Assembly: GCA_021432605.1 (NCBI GenBank)
Contig: MU271143.1
Span: forward strand, 3,667,277 to 3,731,276
Origin: Coniochaeta sp. PMI_546
Taxonomy: Eukaryota > Ascomycota > Sordariomycetes > Coniochaetales > Coniochaetaceae
Direction of reading: 5' to 3'
DNA length: 64,000 nucleotides
A program made the position numbers and the translations under genes. Numbering within the stretch: position 1 is the stretch's first letter; the number at the start of each line of letters is the position of its first letter. The notes under the pieces were generated by a model. It ran no database searches and was not told where the DNA came from. It saw only the letters and a program-made list of their open reading frames with translations. Below, one piece after another: positions 43,566 through 57,616 of this stretch.

Positions 43566-46500
43566 TTACGAACTTCCCAAAATCCTCGAATAGGCATCTT
43601 CCACCTCGCCCGCTAACTCAAGTAAACTAACAATAACAATCTGATGCGTCAGATTCGGCAGCCGATCCCTGTTGAGTCCGATCCACTCGAGCGGCGGCGT
43701 CGCCTCACCCATATCCCTCAGCTGCGGCGTCTCGATGATCGGCGGCTCGAGAGCCGTGTACTCGTACTTTGACTGGGGCACCTTGACCTCGGCCGTGATC
43801 TTTTGCTGTTCCTCCGCCTTCTTCTCGCCCTCTTTGTCGCCTCCGTCGGCTGTCGTGCTCTCCGGCTGCGCGTCTGGAACGCCGGTCACTCTGATTGCAC
43901 TGACGGCAGGCAACTCACGGCCGACTGCTTGAGCTAGCGTCTTGGAGTGGTTTGCCCACATGCCGCGGATGTAAGAAATACGGCTGTAGTTCCACCCGAC
44001 CTCGACTTTACCCTCAAAGGCCGACTTGAAGATGTAGTCGATGTGCTTCGAGTCCGGCAATTGCCAGGTCTGCATGACGGCCTCGACACGCGGGACCTTG
44101 AGGATCGTGCCTCCCCGCGACCCGGTGGCGCTTTGCACGACGTCGTCAACGGACAGCTCGCTGAGGGCCTTGGGCGCGCTGACTTGCCGCACGCCGGCGA
44201 GACCGATCCGCAGCTGGCCGAGCGTCAGGCCGAGAATGCTGTGGATGCGCCGTGTCTCGATGCTGGCTGCAAAGCGCGCCTGGGCGTTGAGCGCTTCCAT
44301 TTTGAAGACTTGATGGTCGGAGAATGTGCTGGGGAAGACGCCAAGGTTAACTGCCTTGAGTGTCACGACGACGTCGGTGTCGAGGGAGATGGGCGATTTC
44401 TGCAGTACGTCGTCGCCGGGCGACTGGGCTGCGAGACGGAGACTCTTCGGATGGATGAGGACTGGCGGGGCGACGGACTTGCGCTTCATGAATCTCTCGA
44501 TTTCCTTCAGTGACGTTTCGAAGTTGGCCTTTCGCTCTGCTGCCAGTCGTTGAAAGGCTTGGAAGAGCGCAACGCCCTGGGCAGCTGATGTTGTGGTGCC
44601 ATATATTTGCAGCGCGTCGCCGTCGAATATAGCAACTAGCCTGTCACCACTGCCGTCTCTGCTCCGGCGGACGTTGTACATGAGAAATTCCATCGACGTG
44701 ATGTCCGCGACGAGGAATGCCTGGTAGTCAAACGCGGCCTTCACACGCAACTGACTGAACCCAATCGAGGCCTGGACCAGAGGGGTCTCGTTAAGAGCTT
44801 TTTCTCGCGCAGGCCACCTGATCAGGGTGCGTAGCTTAAAGTTCTGCAGGGCGACAAACCCGCTCATTCTGCCGGTGCTGTCGACTCCTATCTTGGAAAA
44901 GCCAAGACAGAGGTTTTGCTCCCAGTCTGACGTCTTCTTGGATGACACCCAGAAGTCCTCGATGCTGAAGACGGACTTGCCCAGGGCCTGCCCTAGATCA
45001 ACGTTGATGTCTAACGCGCTTATGAATATGGTAGCAGTCCACGGGAAAGCGGTGGTTGCTGCTACTTGCTGATACCGCTGGACAAGATGCCCTTGGGATG
45101 TCTCCGTAGCCAGTTTCGCAACTGGGGCGGAGTTTGTCCGTCTGAGGTCACGAGGGATCCAGATCTCGCGGAACAGCAAGAAATCCTGCAGTTGCTTGGC
45201 ATTGACCGACACCTTCATCGGGCTGACTTTGAGAATGGCCGAGAAACCGCTGGTGCCGCTCACATGCTTGCTGTTCATGAGCGAGAGCGTGATCGTGTCG
45301 ACCTCGAAGCTGCCGGTGGACTCTCTAGAGTAAACGTGCTGAACAGACGCTTGTAGGTTCTTGAAAGCACCCGATATGGCGAAGAAGTTGCCCTGATCGA
45401 CTGAGCGCACAGTGTTGGCCGTGAAGTAGACGTCCTCGAAGCTTGCTGTGGCCGCCACGCGCGCTATTGGCTGGCAGCTGAGAGAAAACTCCTGCCTGCA
45501 GATCCGGATACCCAGGTTTAGCTTAACACGACCAAGCACGGCACTTGGATCCGATGCAAGAATGTTTTCTCCGTCATCGCTTTTACTTTTGACGGTGGTT
45601 TCTGGGGCCTGGACAGGAGACTTTTCGTCATCTTTGTTGCTCACCACCTCCTTGACACTGTTGGTCAAGTCCATGATAAGGGGCACTACTGATGGGTAGA
45701 GGATGTTACTCGAGGCATCAATCTTGACCTCGGCATAGAGCGTGGGATCCTCTTGGCCGCTGTCGTTATACTCCATTTTGAAGGCCAGGCCAGGACTTCG
45801 GAGAACGGTGCTACCTTCGTCTTGGTTGAATTGTCCGTATTTGCCGGCCATGCCTGTTCGAGCGGCTCGAAAGGCCGGACCCATGTCGTTCGAATTCTTT
45901 CGGCCTGTCAGGTAGACAACGGCACCAGCAAAGTCAGCGTCCACAAGGAATGACTCCATCCTCTTGCTCCCCAGGAGGCTACCCTTTCTTGTCTGTTCGG
46001 GCTTCTCTGATGCCGTCGGAGACGATACCGGGGGCTTCTCGGCGTTCCAATTCAGAGCGGCTTGCTGTACGTTCTTGACGGACAGACTTATAGATTCTTT
46101 CAGGCTAGCAGCTGGGATGATAAAGCCAGACGTAAGACGGAGATCCAAACTCTTTCCAACGGCCTGGAAGGCGAGACGTCGAGTGTCAGCTGTTGACACA
46201 TACGCGACGTTGAAAATGATTTCTGGTAAAAGGGCTGAGTTTGGGGACCGCATTCTCTTGTCCTGCCACGCCGATATCATCTGGGCTTGGAGATTTTCGA
46301 TGGTCAATCTTGCAGAGTTCTTCGTCCTAGTACTGAACTCGATCCTCTCCAGTGTGAAGACTAGATCTTCCTTGCCGGTGTCATCCTCTTGAGCTCCGTT
46401 GACCAGCCATGCAAGTCGGATATTGCACACCTCAAATGTGTACGTAATCGATGATAGGAAGGTGTCAATGATGTCAGATTCTTCATCAGCTTCCTCGCCA

Positions 46501-49500
46501 TTGATCTGTATGCGTGGCTTTGACTGTCTGATCTTGCGCAGGTACTCAAGTTCCCTGGAAGTATCCAAATCCTTGATCTTGTCGCCCATGAAGCCCAGGA
46601 CATCCACCGCGGTGGAAACGGTGTCAGGAGACAAGTTGACTGCAAACTCATCACTCTTGACGTCAAGAAACCTCTCTTCTCCGCCACTGTCAGTAGGTCT
46701 GGACGTCGCACTGATCAAAGCACTGACGGAGACATCTCCGCAGGATTCCATGGCGTCTTCGGAACCCTTCTGAATGCCAAACGCAATACGACGGAGATTG
46801 ATGTGCGCTTCAGGATACTCGAGAATGGGACCGCGCCGATCTCTTTGGTTTGTCAATTGGAGATGGACGCTGTCGAGGTTGAAGGATATATGAGCTACAG
46901 GAGCGAGCTCGGACTTCGTGGGGCTGTTGCCGAATATTTCGAGTCCAGCTAACGTTAGGTGCACAGAGTAGGCTGCATCCCTGGATATTTTCTGTTCATG
47001 TCTCTTTGTCGACGATTCATCAGTTCCAAACACGTCAGCGAGACGATCTTTGATGATTTGGCTTTGGTGCTGGAAGTCGGTCATTGCGTTTGTTATCTCT
47101 GGCCGGTTGAGTGCGGTTAACAGGCTGTATACCGCCGAGGCATCGAGTTGGATCACCTCGACCGAGGCGGAAACCATGACCGATAGCTCTCCCGATTCTG
47201 TACGGGTCGTAATCCTGCCATTCGTTGGCGGGATTTGCAGCAGTGAGATGGTACGGGGTGTTTTCTTGGCATTGATCTGCATCTCATGGAAATTCTCTTT
47301 TACGTCGAAATCGAAGATGATCTCCTTCCCAAAGTTGGCTGCCATTGCGGCTCTTGTAACTGTGCCCGAGATGTTGTAGATCAAGGACGGTAAGAGCGGC
47401 ACGCTGATAGTGTATCGGTCAGTGAATATGGCGATATTAACGCGGAAGGCCGACAAACGATCAGCGATGGTCTTGCTGGGTGTTGAGGGCGTTGGAGAGG
47501 ACGGCATCCCCTGAATTATGCGATAGAGCTGGCCAATCTCATCTCGAATGACAGCATCCACCACCTCGGAGAGGACGACAGGATCTTGCTTTACGTCCAC
47601 TGATAAGTCACGGCTACTAGCCGTGGCCTTCAACGTGTGGCAGTCTGTTGTTTCAGTAGGCCGCAGCTCGTGCGCGCCGAAGATACTCGGACTTCGAAGA
47701 ATGAGCTTTCCAAGCGCCTGTGAGCGGTTGCGCAGCCTGGACACTATCGAATTGCAATTTAGGATCATATTCGTGTGCGTGACTCCCGTGCTTGCGGTTC
47801 GAAGCAGGGAGATGGTGACACCCTCGCTAAGTGACGAGGCGTGCAAGTTCACTGTTTCGAGGGCTACGGAGCCGCGATTAAGTGCTATGACGCAATGAAC
47901 GGCTGGTTGTCGGCGCTGAGCTGTCGGCGCTGGAGCAGGCAGCTTATGCGAACGAGGGCTATCTTTCCTCTGCATTCTATTATAGAGCCTCAGAACATCG
48001 TCGGCCAGTTCGCAGAGCTCCCAATTGAGGTTAACAGATGCATCGCCGCAAAAGACGTTGACGACAACCATTGCCTCACAAGGCGTGGTATCTGCAGTTG
48101 AACTCATGATTTCGGGTGTTTGCTGCGTCTCGACCCTTGTCGTAAGATCTAGTATCCTGATCTCGTTCTGCTTCGGTCCAGGATCCAGGACTAGTCGTGT
48201 TTCTTTGAGCCGGACGACAGCTAGGAGAGGCATCTCATCTGACGCGTCGGTCCCATGGCTATCTGCAGAACCAAATATTTTGTTGATGAGGGCGCTTTTC
48301 GATATATTCTCGAGGTCCCAGCTTCTCCATCGCTTGAAGGATGCAATGGCTCGCTCCCGTACGTCTTCTGGAATTTCTTTCGAGCGGGCGAGGCAGTCGA
48401 ATTTCAATTGATCTTTCTCGCTTCGGCTCAACGTCGACCACATTTGCCGGAGACGCATCATAAGCTTCCACGAGTCATAAGTCCGCAGATGTCTATCAGC
48501 AGACCGCAGAACAGCAGAGGGACGGACGAGAAAGCCAGGATCTGGTGTTGCCTTGCCATCTGCTATCAAGTGATAGGCAACATATCGTACGTAGCATTTC
48601 TGCCGCGTTGTCATATCTCCAAACAAAGTTGCAAAGTCGGTTGCGAGTGTGCTCGTTCTGTGGATGAGAGAGGCAAGGTACTCAATCTTCCTGGACGACG
48701 TATGACCAGCGATGCTGCCAATATCCACGTCCAGATACGTTAAGTCTTTGGTCCCCATTGAGGCCATGACATCCTCTATCTTCGCCCAGCAGGCTGCTTG
48801 AGGGTCGTCCATGCTACTAAACCTCTCGGCCGCCGATGCATCAACGGACTGAAGCCTGAAGTGAAATGAGCTGCGGGTCGCCTTTGATTCCGGCTTGAAA
48901 GCGTCCTGCCATTTGGTCTCAGACCTCGATGCCAATGCTAGTTTGGTGATGGAGAAGTCGTACTGGTCTTGCTCTTCCTGCGTTGGATCCGGCGAGTCCA
49001 GGTCCGAACTGTTCACGAATCGGACATGTGCCTGTGGTATCCGGACGAGCAGATCATTGACAAGGCCTTTCATCTTCTGCTGTTTCTGCATAGAGAAGAT
49101 CTCATCCATAGAACTGGTCTGAAGGCCATCAAGGATGTCTTCAGGGTCATTCGGTTGCATGGCACCCATCAGGGCAGCCACGTACCGCAATGATGTCGGA
49201 TTGAAGAATGCTGTTAACCCAGCAGGTAATTCCACCATGACGCTGGAGTAGGCGAACTCGTCACTGAGGATCTCCGGATCAATGTCCTCCAAATTGAAGC
49301 TAACCGACTCTTCATCATTGACATCATCTTGCTCAACACTTGGCAACGTTGCCTCGTGGGTGTCTGGCTGTATATTTTCAAGCGGGAAGTATGGCGCAAA
49401 GTATTGACTGGAAAAGGCCACAGTGTTATGGACAACATCGTGTCGGTCGTAATTCTCGCCACCCATACTGTAGAAGGCTGAGTGACGCGCAGTGGAAACG

Positions 49501-52500
49501 GAAACATCCCGTGTGCGCGTTGATGTACCATCAGCTCTACTCACATGTCCCTGCCCAGAAATCACAGGCTGAAGGTGGTCGGTGCCTCTCGTTCTCAGAC
49601 TAGACCTGCTCGAAGTTCTGGGTCTTACAATGCTGTCCTGGCTGGAGCTTGCAAATGACAAGAAAGAGCTTTGCCGGCGCAGCCCTCTGGAACGATCTGA
49701 AGCGCCACTGAAATTGAGTGAATGATCATCAGCTTCGATGTCTTTCGTTGTGATTGGCTGAGGTACCACTGGAAAGCATTGAGCAGGCGGATCAACGTGG
49801 TCCGGTACCAGATCTTCAAGAAGCCCTGGCAGATAGAGGAATCTGGTCCGGTGTGTCCGTTGGTCTTCGCGCCGAACCAGTTCCTGTTGCAGCCTTCGTT
49901 CGTTTGTAAAGCCGTACTTGCGCCCTATTATAGCTAGATGGACGCTGGTCTGCACAAGGGCATCCGTCTCAACGGCATGGTGAGCCCGGGACTTGTTCCT
50001 CGACGCAGATTCGGAGTTCAGACATGCGAGCCGGACATCGGGTATCGTGATATTTGCTCGTTTCGAGTAATGTGATCGCGCCCAGTCATTGTAGTTAACA
50101 TTGATCGAGCCTGCAGAGATCTGGAAGGCTGCTTCCTCGACGTGTAACCAGACAGAAACTGATTTGACAAAGACACGCAAGAAAGTGACATCATACATGA
50201 TGATTGATGAGTATGATATGAGGGCATTCTCCTCATCATCGAAGGAGAACCCAAAGGCCCTGCCACCGCCCATCAGGGCGGTGAGAAACTCTGGTGTACA
50301 TTCCCCAGTAACAGCGCCGACGGACAAATCCCAGTTGCACAGGTAGGTGGGTTCCGTGGGCGGAAGACCAAAGACACGATGGCCATAAATATCAAGTCCG
50401 TCAATAAAAAGCTGCGTCGATGAGGTAGCGCTGATTGGGGTGTTCATTCCACCCTCAGAGTTGCCCAGAGACAAATTAAGAGGCGCCAGCACAAGGTCTA
50501 GGTCCATGTAGTAATTCGTGAAACGCAGATCTGCAGACAATGATGCCGTGTCGATCTGTACATAGCGCTGTGAAGCATAGAGATTGGCAGGCAGAAAAAC
50601 TTTGGGATCGTCTGCCCTGATGTTCAGGATAACGTCGAGGTCGTTAGACTTCTTGTGAGGCGGCCGATTCGCCAGGGCCACTTCTGGCTTGCTTTCTTTG
50701 AGACGCAAGGATTCTTGGTATTCCTCTAGAGTCTTGAAGTGAATATCGTCACCGAAGTAGTTGTCCTTCAGCTTTAGGAAGTATCTAATCGTGAATCCAT
50801 AAAGACGCGCAACTGGTGACTGCCCAGTTACATTGAGAACTAGGGTATCGGTGTTCGCTGGGGAAGTGGTCGCGTTGTAATTGTATGCCCCCGTGATGAG
50901 CAAATTCTCTAACTGTCCAACATCGCTGGACTGGAGAAATGACGCCTGGGTGTTCCAAGGAGGGATATGGAGGTCAATGGTGGCAGTCTCCGCCCTGACA
51001 TCAAATGGTATAGCGTTCTTGTTAGGTCTGTATTGGTCAATGGGGATGCACGTAGTTGAGCGTAGTTCCGGGCTTGCGATGACGATATACGTGTTATCGT
51101 CCATGTCCGTCGGATTATTGATGATATTGGCATCGTTGACGTTCAGATAAAGCTTGACGTTTTGGAGCTGAAGGTCTAAATCGTATTTGAATGGTGTAAA
51201 GACCAAATACTCAGCAGGAGGTCCGGACGTCCAATCGTCCACCAAATCTATGAGCAAGAAGACATGATCCCGCAGAAGAAACAGCTCCAGATCTTCGCTG
51301 GCGACTCCGAAATGCCACTGTCGAAGAGCGTTCCAGCGCAATGGAGTGGAGAGATCGCAGGATATCCGTTGAGCGCCAGACCTCCACAAGGGCTCGTGAT
51401 TTATGCTGCTGGATATCTCCGTGCTCGGGATGTCCACTTGCAGAGTGTTAGAATAGCCACTGGCGTTAGCTACCATGTCCATAGAGTAAGATACGGTAGT
51501 ATTTGCGGCAACCTTCACATCCAACCAACCATATGGCCGCTGGTGACTCTGAGGAATCGGATCTGCTTTCTTAAAGAGGTTACGAACTCCCCGCTTCACC
51601 TGTCCCCGACCTTGATTCTGGCCAGCTTCTTTGCCACTCCATCTCCAGTTTTTGGAAGCTTCCCTAACAGGGACACGGAGTGTTGCCTCCTCATCCAACT
51701 CTACGTAGAGCTTGAATTTCGTTGGAACACGATCTGCGGCGGGTGAGAGACGCTTTGCCGGCACAGCGTCCTTGCACAATGGAGGAAAGAAGGTGCGCTG
51801 AAGGTCGGCGCGCAGTCTATCTGCCCATGGCCCATAGTTGATTGCTCCGCCTTTGATGGACAAATGAATGGCCCAGGCAGGGGGATCGTCACCGTTGATG
51901 TCTGTCACGAGATTGCGACCTTGTGATCTGCTTGCTCGACGTGGAGGAACCTTGCCAACAACATCCCAGTATATGGTCAAGGAAGCCTCCGGACTGTCCA
52001 GAATCGTAGGAACTGCTGCATATTCCACTGATGCCCAGCGACCCCCTGGGCCTTCAGCATCTTCGTCAAGGTACCTTGACAACCCTTGCCAATGGTTGAA
52101 ACCGGGAACCTGTGAGGCTGCAGTTCCAGGACCGCTTCTGGGGCCGGGAGAAAAAGACTCGACTGAATGTCTCCAATAAGGCACCATCGAACGCAACTGA
52201 CTGAGAACTTTGCGCCTATGGTGGCGGAAGAAGGATTTCTTTGGTAAGGGTTCCGACGCCTGGGCAACAGCCTTCTCTCGGGCAGCTTTGTCCGCCTGCT
52301 GCTCCTTGTAATCTTGGTTCTCCTTCATCTCAATGACGGGATGCGCAAACTTGAGTCTGAAGATTTGACGATATGGGTCTGGAGCGGCGTCCGCGCTGGA
52401 TGCGTCAATCTCGCCTGACAACGTATCGGTTTTGACGATCAAGACGGCTTTCGTGTTTTCGTTCCCCATGACAAGGGCGGCCTTGTTACACTCCATGTGA

Positions 52501-53384
52501 ATGGGGAAGAGCTGCAACATCAAGGGGAGGCCGGCAGATTCATCACGTCCTTGTCCGCTATCTGACCCTGAAGAGCGGAGACTTGAGCTGCGGCGATTTT
52601 TGGGATCGGTTCGAGGGGACTTCAGATCACCTGTCCTGGTGTCGCTCCTATTTGATGTTCCGGAAAGACGGCCTCGACTTCGCTTCTCTGAGCCGTCAGA
52701 GCGTCTGGAGCGAGTCCTTGCCATCTCCGCCTCTGTACTATCGCCATCACTGTCGTCCCTCTCCACCTCGTTGTCACCCTCCCTCATCTGCGGCGAGCTG
52801 ACTTCTTCCTTCTCCTTCGTCAACTCTTCCAGGATCGTGTCGTACGCCGGGCTGCGGTTGTAAACGAACCACTCCAGACCTGAAATATGGACGTTGACGC
52901 GGCATGGTGGCTGTTTCTTGATCCCTGTGCCATCAACTTCGGCGGGGTCCTTACTACAAGACTTCTTTTTGCCTACATCCACAGCACGCACGCGACGAAG
53001 CCAGTATGACCAAGTAATATGACCGTTCTGGATGAGGATCGTTTCGTTGTTGCCGTGGTACCGGAGACCAGTGAAGAAGACTCGGCCGCCGAGTAGGGAG
53101 AGCTGTAGGGCTTGTATATCGATGTAGATACGGTATTGATGCCATGTCCATGTCCGTATTAGCCATGAGATAGCCGATGCGAATACTCTGTTGAAGTAGA
53201 GGAGGAAGAATATGGACAATGCGCCGGCAACGATACAGTACGCAAGGAATTCACTATTAGTCATAGAAATACACCAAGTCAGTCAAGTGCAGCTCATAGG
53301 AAGCATCAAGCCCTCCGGAACGTACCCATTGAAGACGAATCCTGGGTTGTTGCCGTTTGAAGGCGCGCTGCTGGTGCTAGACAT
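43566..53384 (-). CDS. CSF1: Csf1 bridge-like lipid-transfer protein
   Basis: Two exons: 53326-53384, then 43566-53253 after a 72-nt intron. Total 3,248 aa (yeast Csf1 is about 2,960). The short first exon encodes MSSTSSAPSNGNNPGFVFN. An ATG at 53264 lies inside the intron and would give a spurious start. After the join come the N-terminal membrane helix (EFLAYCIVAGALSIFFLLYF) and the family hallmark WHQYRIYIDIQALQLSLLGG-R-F. The remainder is the long repeating beta-groove of Csf1/BLTP1, with further amphipathic segments to the end. Csf1 is anchored in the ER and bridges to other membranes, moving phospholipids in bulk; yeast mutants are cold-sensitive in fermentation and GPI-anchor synthesis. 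A second exon of 9,688 nt without an intron is notable. Divergent from the gene at 53969. Confidence 0.94.
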
Positions 53385-53968
53385 TGTGGTCTGAAAGATG
53401 ATCCTCGCCGGAGGTTATCGACGAGGTCTTGAATGTTTCGATCTCTCCTCCATAATGCGAAAGTAATCAGCGCTCGCCGTCGCTCGACAATGTGGTGAAA
53501 GAAGGTGGTCCAAGGAAAGAGAGCGATTCACTCCAGAGTGCTGACTTGGGATGGCAGGAGCTCTTCCATTGTTCTTTCCGGTTTCCGAGCTTGCTGGAGC
53601 TTGTAGCTATGGTATCTCCATTACGACGCGTGATTGGTGACAGGGGTAGGAGCGTTGGCGGTCGGTACCCTGGAGGGCCTGTGGAGAACTGCGATATGCA
53701 TCTTTGGCGGGCGAGACCCCGGATGGCCTGCAGCTAGCTGACGCATCAATCTTGTTCCACACCGTTGGATCTTGGTGGAACGTCCAACGTCCCTTGGTGT
53801 CGTCACCGGCTACAGATCCCTTATCCAGGCTGCCCTTTTCCGTGCAGCAGCTCCAAACTATGTCTTGACACCTTCGGACGACAATATACACAAGCGGTCC
53901 CTCTTCGTACAGCTTCGCCAACGAGCTGCCGCAATTTAGCTTCCGCCTTGCTATCTAGGCAGGCCAAG
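53385..53968. promoter_or_regulatory. Shared promoter region, CSF1 and TMEM184-like gene
   Basis: 584 bp between divergent starts. No strong TATA box was seen. It presumably drives both membrane-protein genes. Confidence 0.4.
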
Positions 53969-55851
53969 ATGGCGGGAGGAGGTACTGGACAGAAGCTCGC
54001 AACCGCGACGATATCCATCGCTGGTGTCGCGTCGCTGCTGGCCACCATCATCTCCATGATCTCAATATGGCTTCAATTGTAATGCAATAGAGAATAAGCC
54101 AACCACTCTCCTAGATTCTATGATAGGTTATACTAATTATTCGTACAGGAAAAACTACCGCAAGCCATTGCTCCAGCGTTACGTCGTCCGCATCCTGCTC
54201 ATGGTTCCGATCTACTCAATCTCCTCATGGTCGAGCATGATTTCCCTCAAGGCCGCCTTCTGGCTGGACCCGATTAGAGACATCTACGAGGCATTCACCA
54301 TCTACACATTCTTCCAGCTCCTGATCAACTACCTCAGCGGCGAGCGAGCCCTCATCATCATGACCCACGGCCGCGAGCCCGTCCACCACCTATGGCCGCT
54401 GAACCACTTCCTCCCCCGCGTCGACATATCCGATCCACATACCTTCCTCGCAATCAAGCGCGGCATCCTACAATACGCGTGGCTGAAACCGATCCTCGGC
54501 CTGGCAGCTATCATCATGAAGGCTACCGGCGTATATCAGGAGGGATACATCGGCCTCACCTCGGGTTACTTCTGGAGCGGAATCGTGTACAACATCAGCG
54601 TGACAGTGAGCCTGTACGCCCTTGGCCTATTTTGGGTCTGCATGAACCAGGACCTGAAACCATTTCGACCGATGCCCAAGTTCCTGTGTATCAAGCTCGT
54701 CATTTTCGCCTCATATTGGCAGGGTTTCTTCCTGTCCATCTTGGTCTGGCTTGGTGCTCTACCCGACGACGTACAAGGGTACACACCCGACAACCTCGCC
54801 GCAGCCATCCAGGATTTCCTCATCTGTCTAGAGATGGTTGGTTTCGCTATCGCGCACTGGTATGCCTTTGACTGGCATGACTTTGCAGACAAGAGGATTG
54901 CCTCGGCAAGAATGCCGGTGTGGTACGCGTGCAGGGATGCGTTTGGCATCCGAGATCTCATCCAAGACTCCAAGGAGACCTTCAAGGGCGACAAGTACGG
55001 ATATCGCATATTTGACTCGGGCGACAAGATCATGGCGCATGAAGCGTCGAAATCCAGACTGGCGCGCCTTAAGGAGGGTATGCGGTATGAAAGAGGTGGC
55101 AAAGCAAAGTACTGGATCCCACGACCGGACGAGATCACTCAGACCACGCCCTTATTGGGCGCAAATGGCGGCGGACCGAGTAGGGAGAACGGATCAAGAT
55201 CCCCGCATCACGATCTTGACGAACTCGTTCTCGATCCAGATGAGGAGACTCTCTACGACAAGGCACGGAAATTAGAGTTCGGGGATTGGAACGTAAGTAT
55301 ATTGGTCCCGCAACCCTTGCACCGACCTGGCATACTCACCGTAGAGACAGTATCCCGTCATAACAGCAAATGAGCCAGCCTCAGCTCGGAACCTCTCCCC
55401 CCACACAAGTAACTACCAGCACACGCCAACAGGGTCTTTCTACTACGCATCCCAATCCGGCTCCCTACCCTCCCTCGACCCGTCCACACCTCTCGGTCGC
55501 CGTCGCAAGGAAGCACCCGAGGGTCCCGAGCGACGGCCCAGCTCCACCAAGACCAAGAAAGGGAAACAGAAATCCTCTCCAGCCACGGAATCTCACGGCG
55601 TGGATCCGTTGGAGATAGCCTACGGGCCGATAGTAGGCACGAACCCGGAAATCACAGAAGACGACTTCGACGTCGATCTAGAGCACGGGACGCATAAGCC
55701 CCAGATCGACGCGGTGCATGAGCCTAGGACTGTGTCCCCTGAGCCGAAGCTGGGGCTGCCGCCGCGGGATGAGGAGGAGGAGGACGGACCGAGCCCGACG
55801 TTTAGTATCGGAGGTGACGAGGAGGAGTTTAGGAATGTGTGGGATAAGTGA
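53969..55851 (+). CDS. Ost-alpha/TMEM184-family seven-helix membrane protein
   Basis: Three exons (53969-54078, 54149-55292, 55351-55851; introns 70 and 58 nt) give 584 aa. Exon 1 carries helix 1 (ATISIAGVASLLATIISMIS). Exon 2 starts KNYRKPLLQRYVVRILLMVP, the family signature, and contains the remaining helices and YEAFTIYTFFQLLINYLSGE, typical of TMEM184C. The cytosolic C-terminal tail is charged and Pro/Ser-rich, ending in an acidic stretch (DEEEEDGPSP; EEEFRNVWDK). Relatives are the organic solute transporter alpha subunit and vacuolar or endosomal TMEM184 proteins; the fungal role is not established. The 3' exon is confirmed by an uninterrupted in-phase frame for 166 codons. Confidence 0.9.
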
Positions 55852-57616
55852 GTTGAGACAGGTGGAGGCCATGGCGGTGCGTTGTATTTGGTATGGAAGG
55901 GACAGAGCACAAAGATACCCGCGACAATATTTGGCGGTTAGGTATAAATGACCATTCGCATGGCGTTGGAGCAAGATAAGCATATTTTTTTGTTAGCATG
56001 CCAGATATTTAGTTATTCGGACTTCACTATTGATCCAGATCGTTCAAAGCTGAAATGGTCGAGGTCGGCTACGTCACATTAACTGAAATCATCATTCGTC
56101 TACCTGATCCTTTATCGCTATGCTAGAGCGTTAAGAATTCTTATAGCTTAGAAATGATAGGTGAACTTTCGTCAATCTTACTCAGTCTATGAATTGGTCT
56201 GCCATCCGAGGATCTGTTACGAGAAGATGACAGTCGGCTACTTCTAGAAGAGTCCTAGTATACTAGAGACTAGTTCCGCGTGAGGGTCATTGCCTGAGTT
56301 GGGTTGCACTGCACATAACTCATGAAGCTCCGTTGCTCTGATGTGGAGTGGAGTGTACGGCCTTCAAGTTGGACTACATTGTCCATCGGCATAAAACACT
56401 CTTGGTAGGTTCTGACGGCGGCGTCGAAATTGGGTGTAGAGGATGCTCGTGCCGAGGACTTCCTGAGATATCAAGTGCTCCGCAAGCTGCGCCTGTGATG
56501 GCGTGCATCTGAGTAGGCGTCTCTCGTGATTCTGTCCTTCACAGCAGGCATAACGGGATCGATGGTGCCGTGCTTCAGACCCAATCGACGTGAGGCGACA
56601 GCTCGCCGAGGCTAAGACCAGCCTGACAGATAGCAAGATCCAGCTCTGCAATCTTTGCTCGAGGAAGCGAAGAACCTGGAGATGGGCGGTCTTGAGGCAG
56701 CAAAAGCCGTGTAAGTGCGAGATCATTGTCGTCGGTAACGCGGGGCTGACGCTGCAGAATAACTTCGCCGTTTCGTCCATTCCTCGGTTGCTCCTAGACT
56801 CCTAGATCAACCCATGGCTTGCAGTGTTCAGCAATGGTAGACTCGCTCAGAACACTCAGGAGGCCATAATAGGTTTGAGCTATGGCCACCGAAGAGGCAC
56901 CGCTGAGTGGTGTGACAATGCTTCTTGGTGCATAAGGCGTTTACGCCTCAGTGCCCCTGGGAGTGCGAATGTGGCAGAAGAACAACAGAGAAAATGAGCG
57001 TATAGTTATGCTGGAAGAGTTCCACTCGATGCGCAAAGCCTTCTTTCTCCTGTTAAAGGTTTTGCTCGATGTGAGAAGTCTGTTTCTCCGCTCTGTGGGT
57101 GACTGCTGCCTGCCGCATGCCATTCTGCAGACGCAGTCGCGCATCAGAGAAGCCTCCCCGGTTAGGGAAAAGACGCGGATTGGCTAACCACAGAATCACA
57201 GCCAGACCTTATCTTGCCGGCAATATTAAACCAGACATTGTGACAGAGTCATGGCCGGTGTGCGATGCTGGTGTGGATGGTCGCGTAAGGACGCTGTTGG
57301 TCGGGATTGGGCGCACACCTGCAAGTTCATGTTGCACGTTCAAGGCAACTCGCCCGTCAGGGCTGAAGGCAACCGCAGGATCGCACACACTCTTGAGGAG
57401 GCTCAACGGCGTCCACCGATAAATAAGCCGTGCTCCTCCCTTGTAGTGAGGCAGATCAAGAGAGAGCCTGGCCTGTAAACACATTGTCCAACAATTGTGA
57501 AGCGCTGTCCTACGCTGCAGAATCACCTGTGCGCCCTGGGCTGCGCTATCGTCTATTGACACGCTGTGACATAACTCCTTGAACCTCAGAAGCGCGGGAC
57601 TTAGCCTCCCCTCGCA
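55852..57616. other. About 1.8 kb without a recognisable gene
   Basis: Short frames on both strands without motifs. The first 300 bp are somewhat AT-richer and are probably 3' UTR. No repeat or transposon feature was recognised. Confidence 0.55.

Noticed and set aside
43566-53264. CSF1 starting at the ATG at 53264
   Set aside because: That ATG lies in an intron; splicing 53326 to 53253 restores the conserved N-terminus before the membrane helix.
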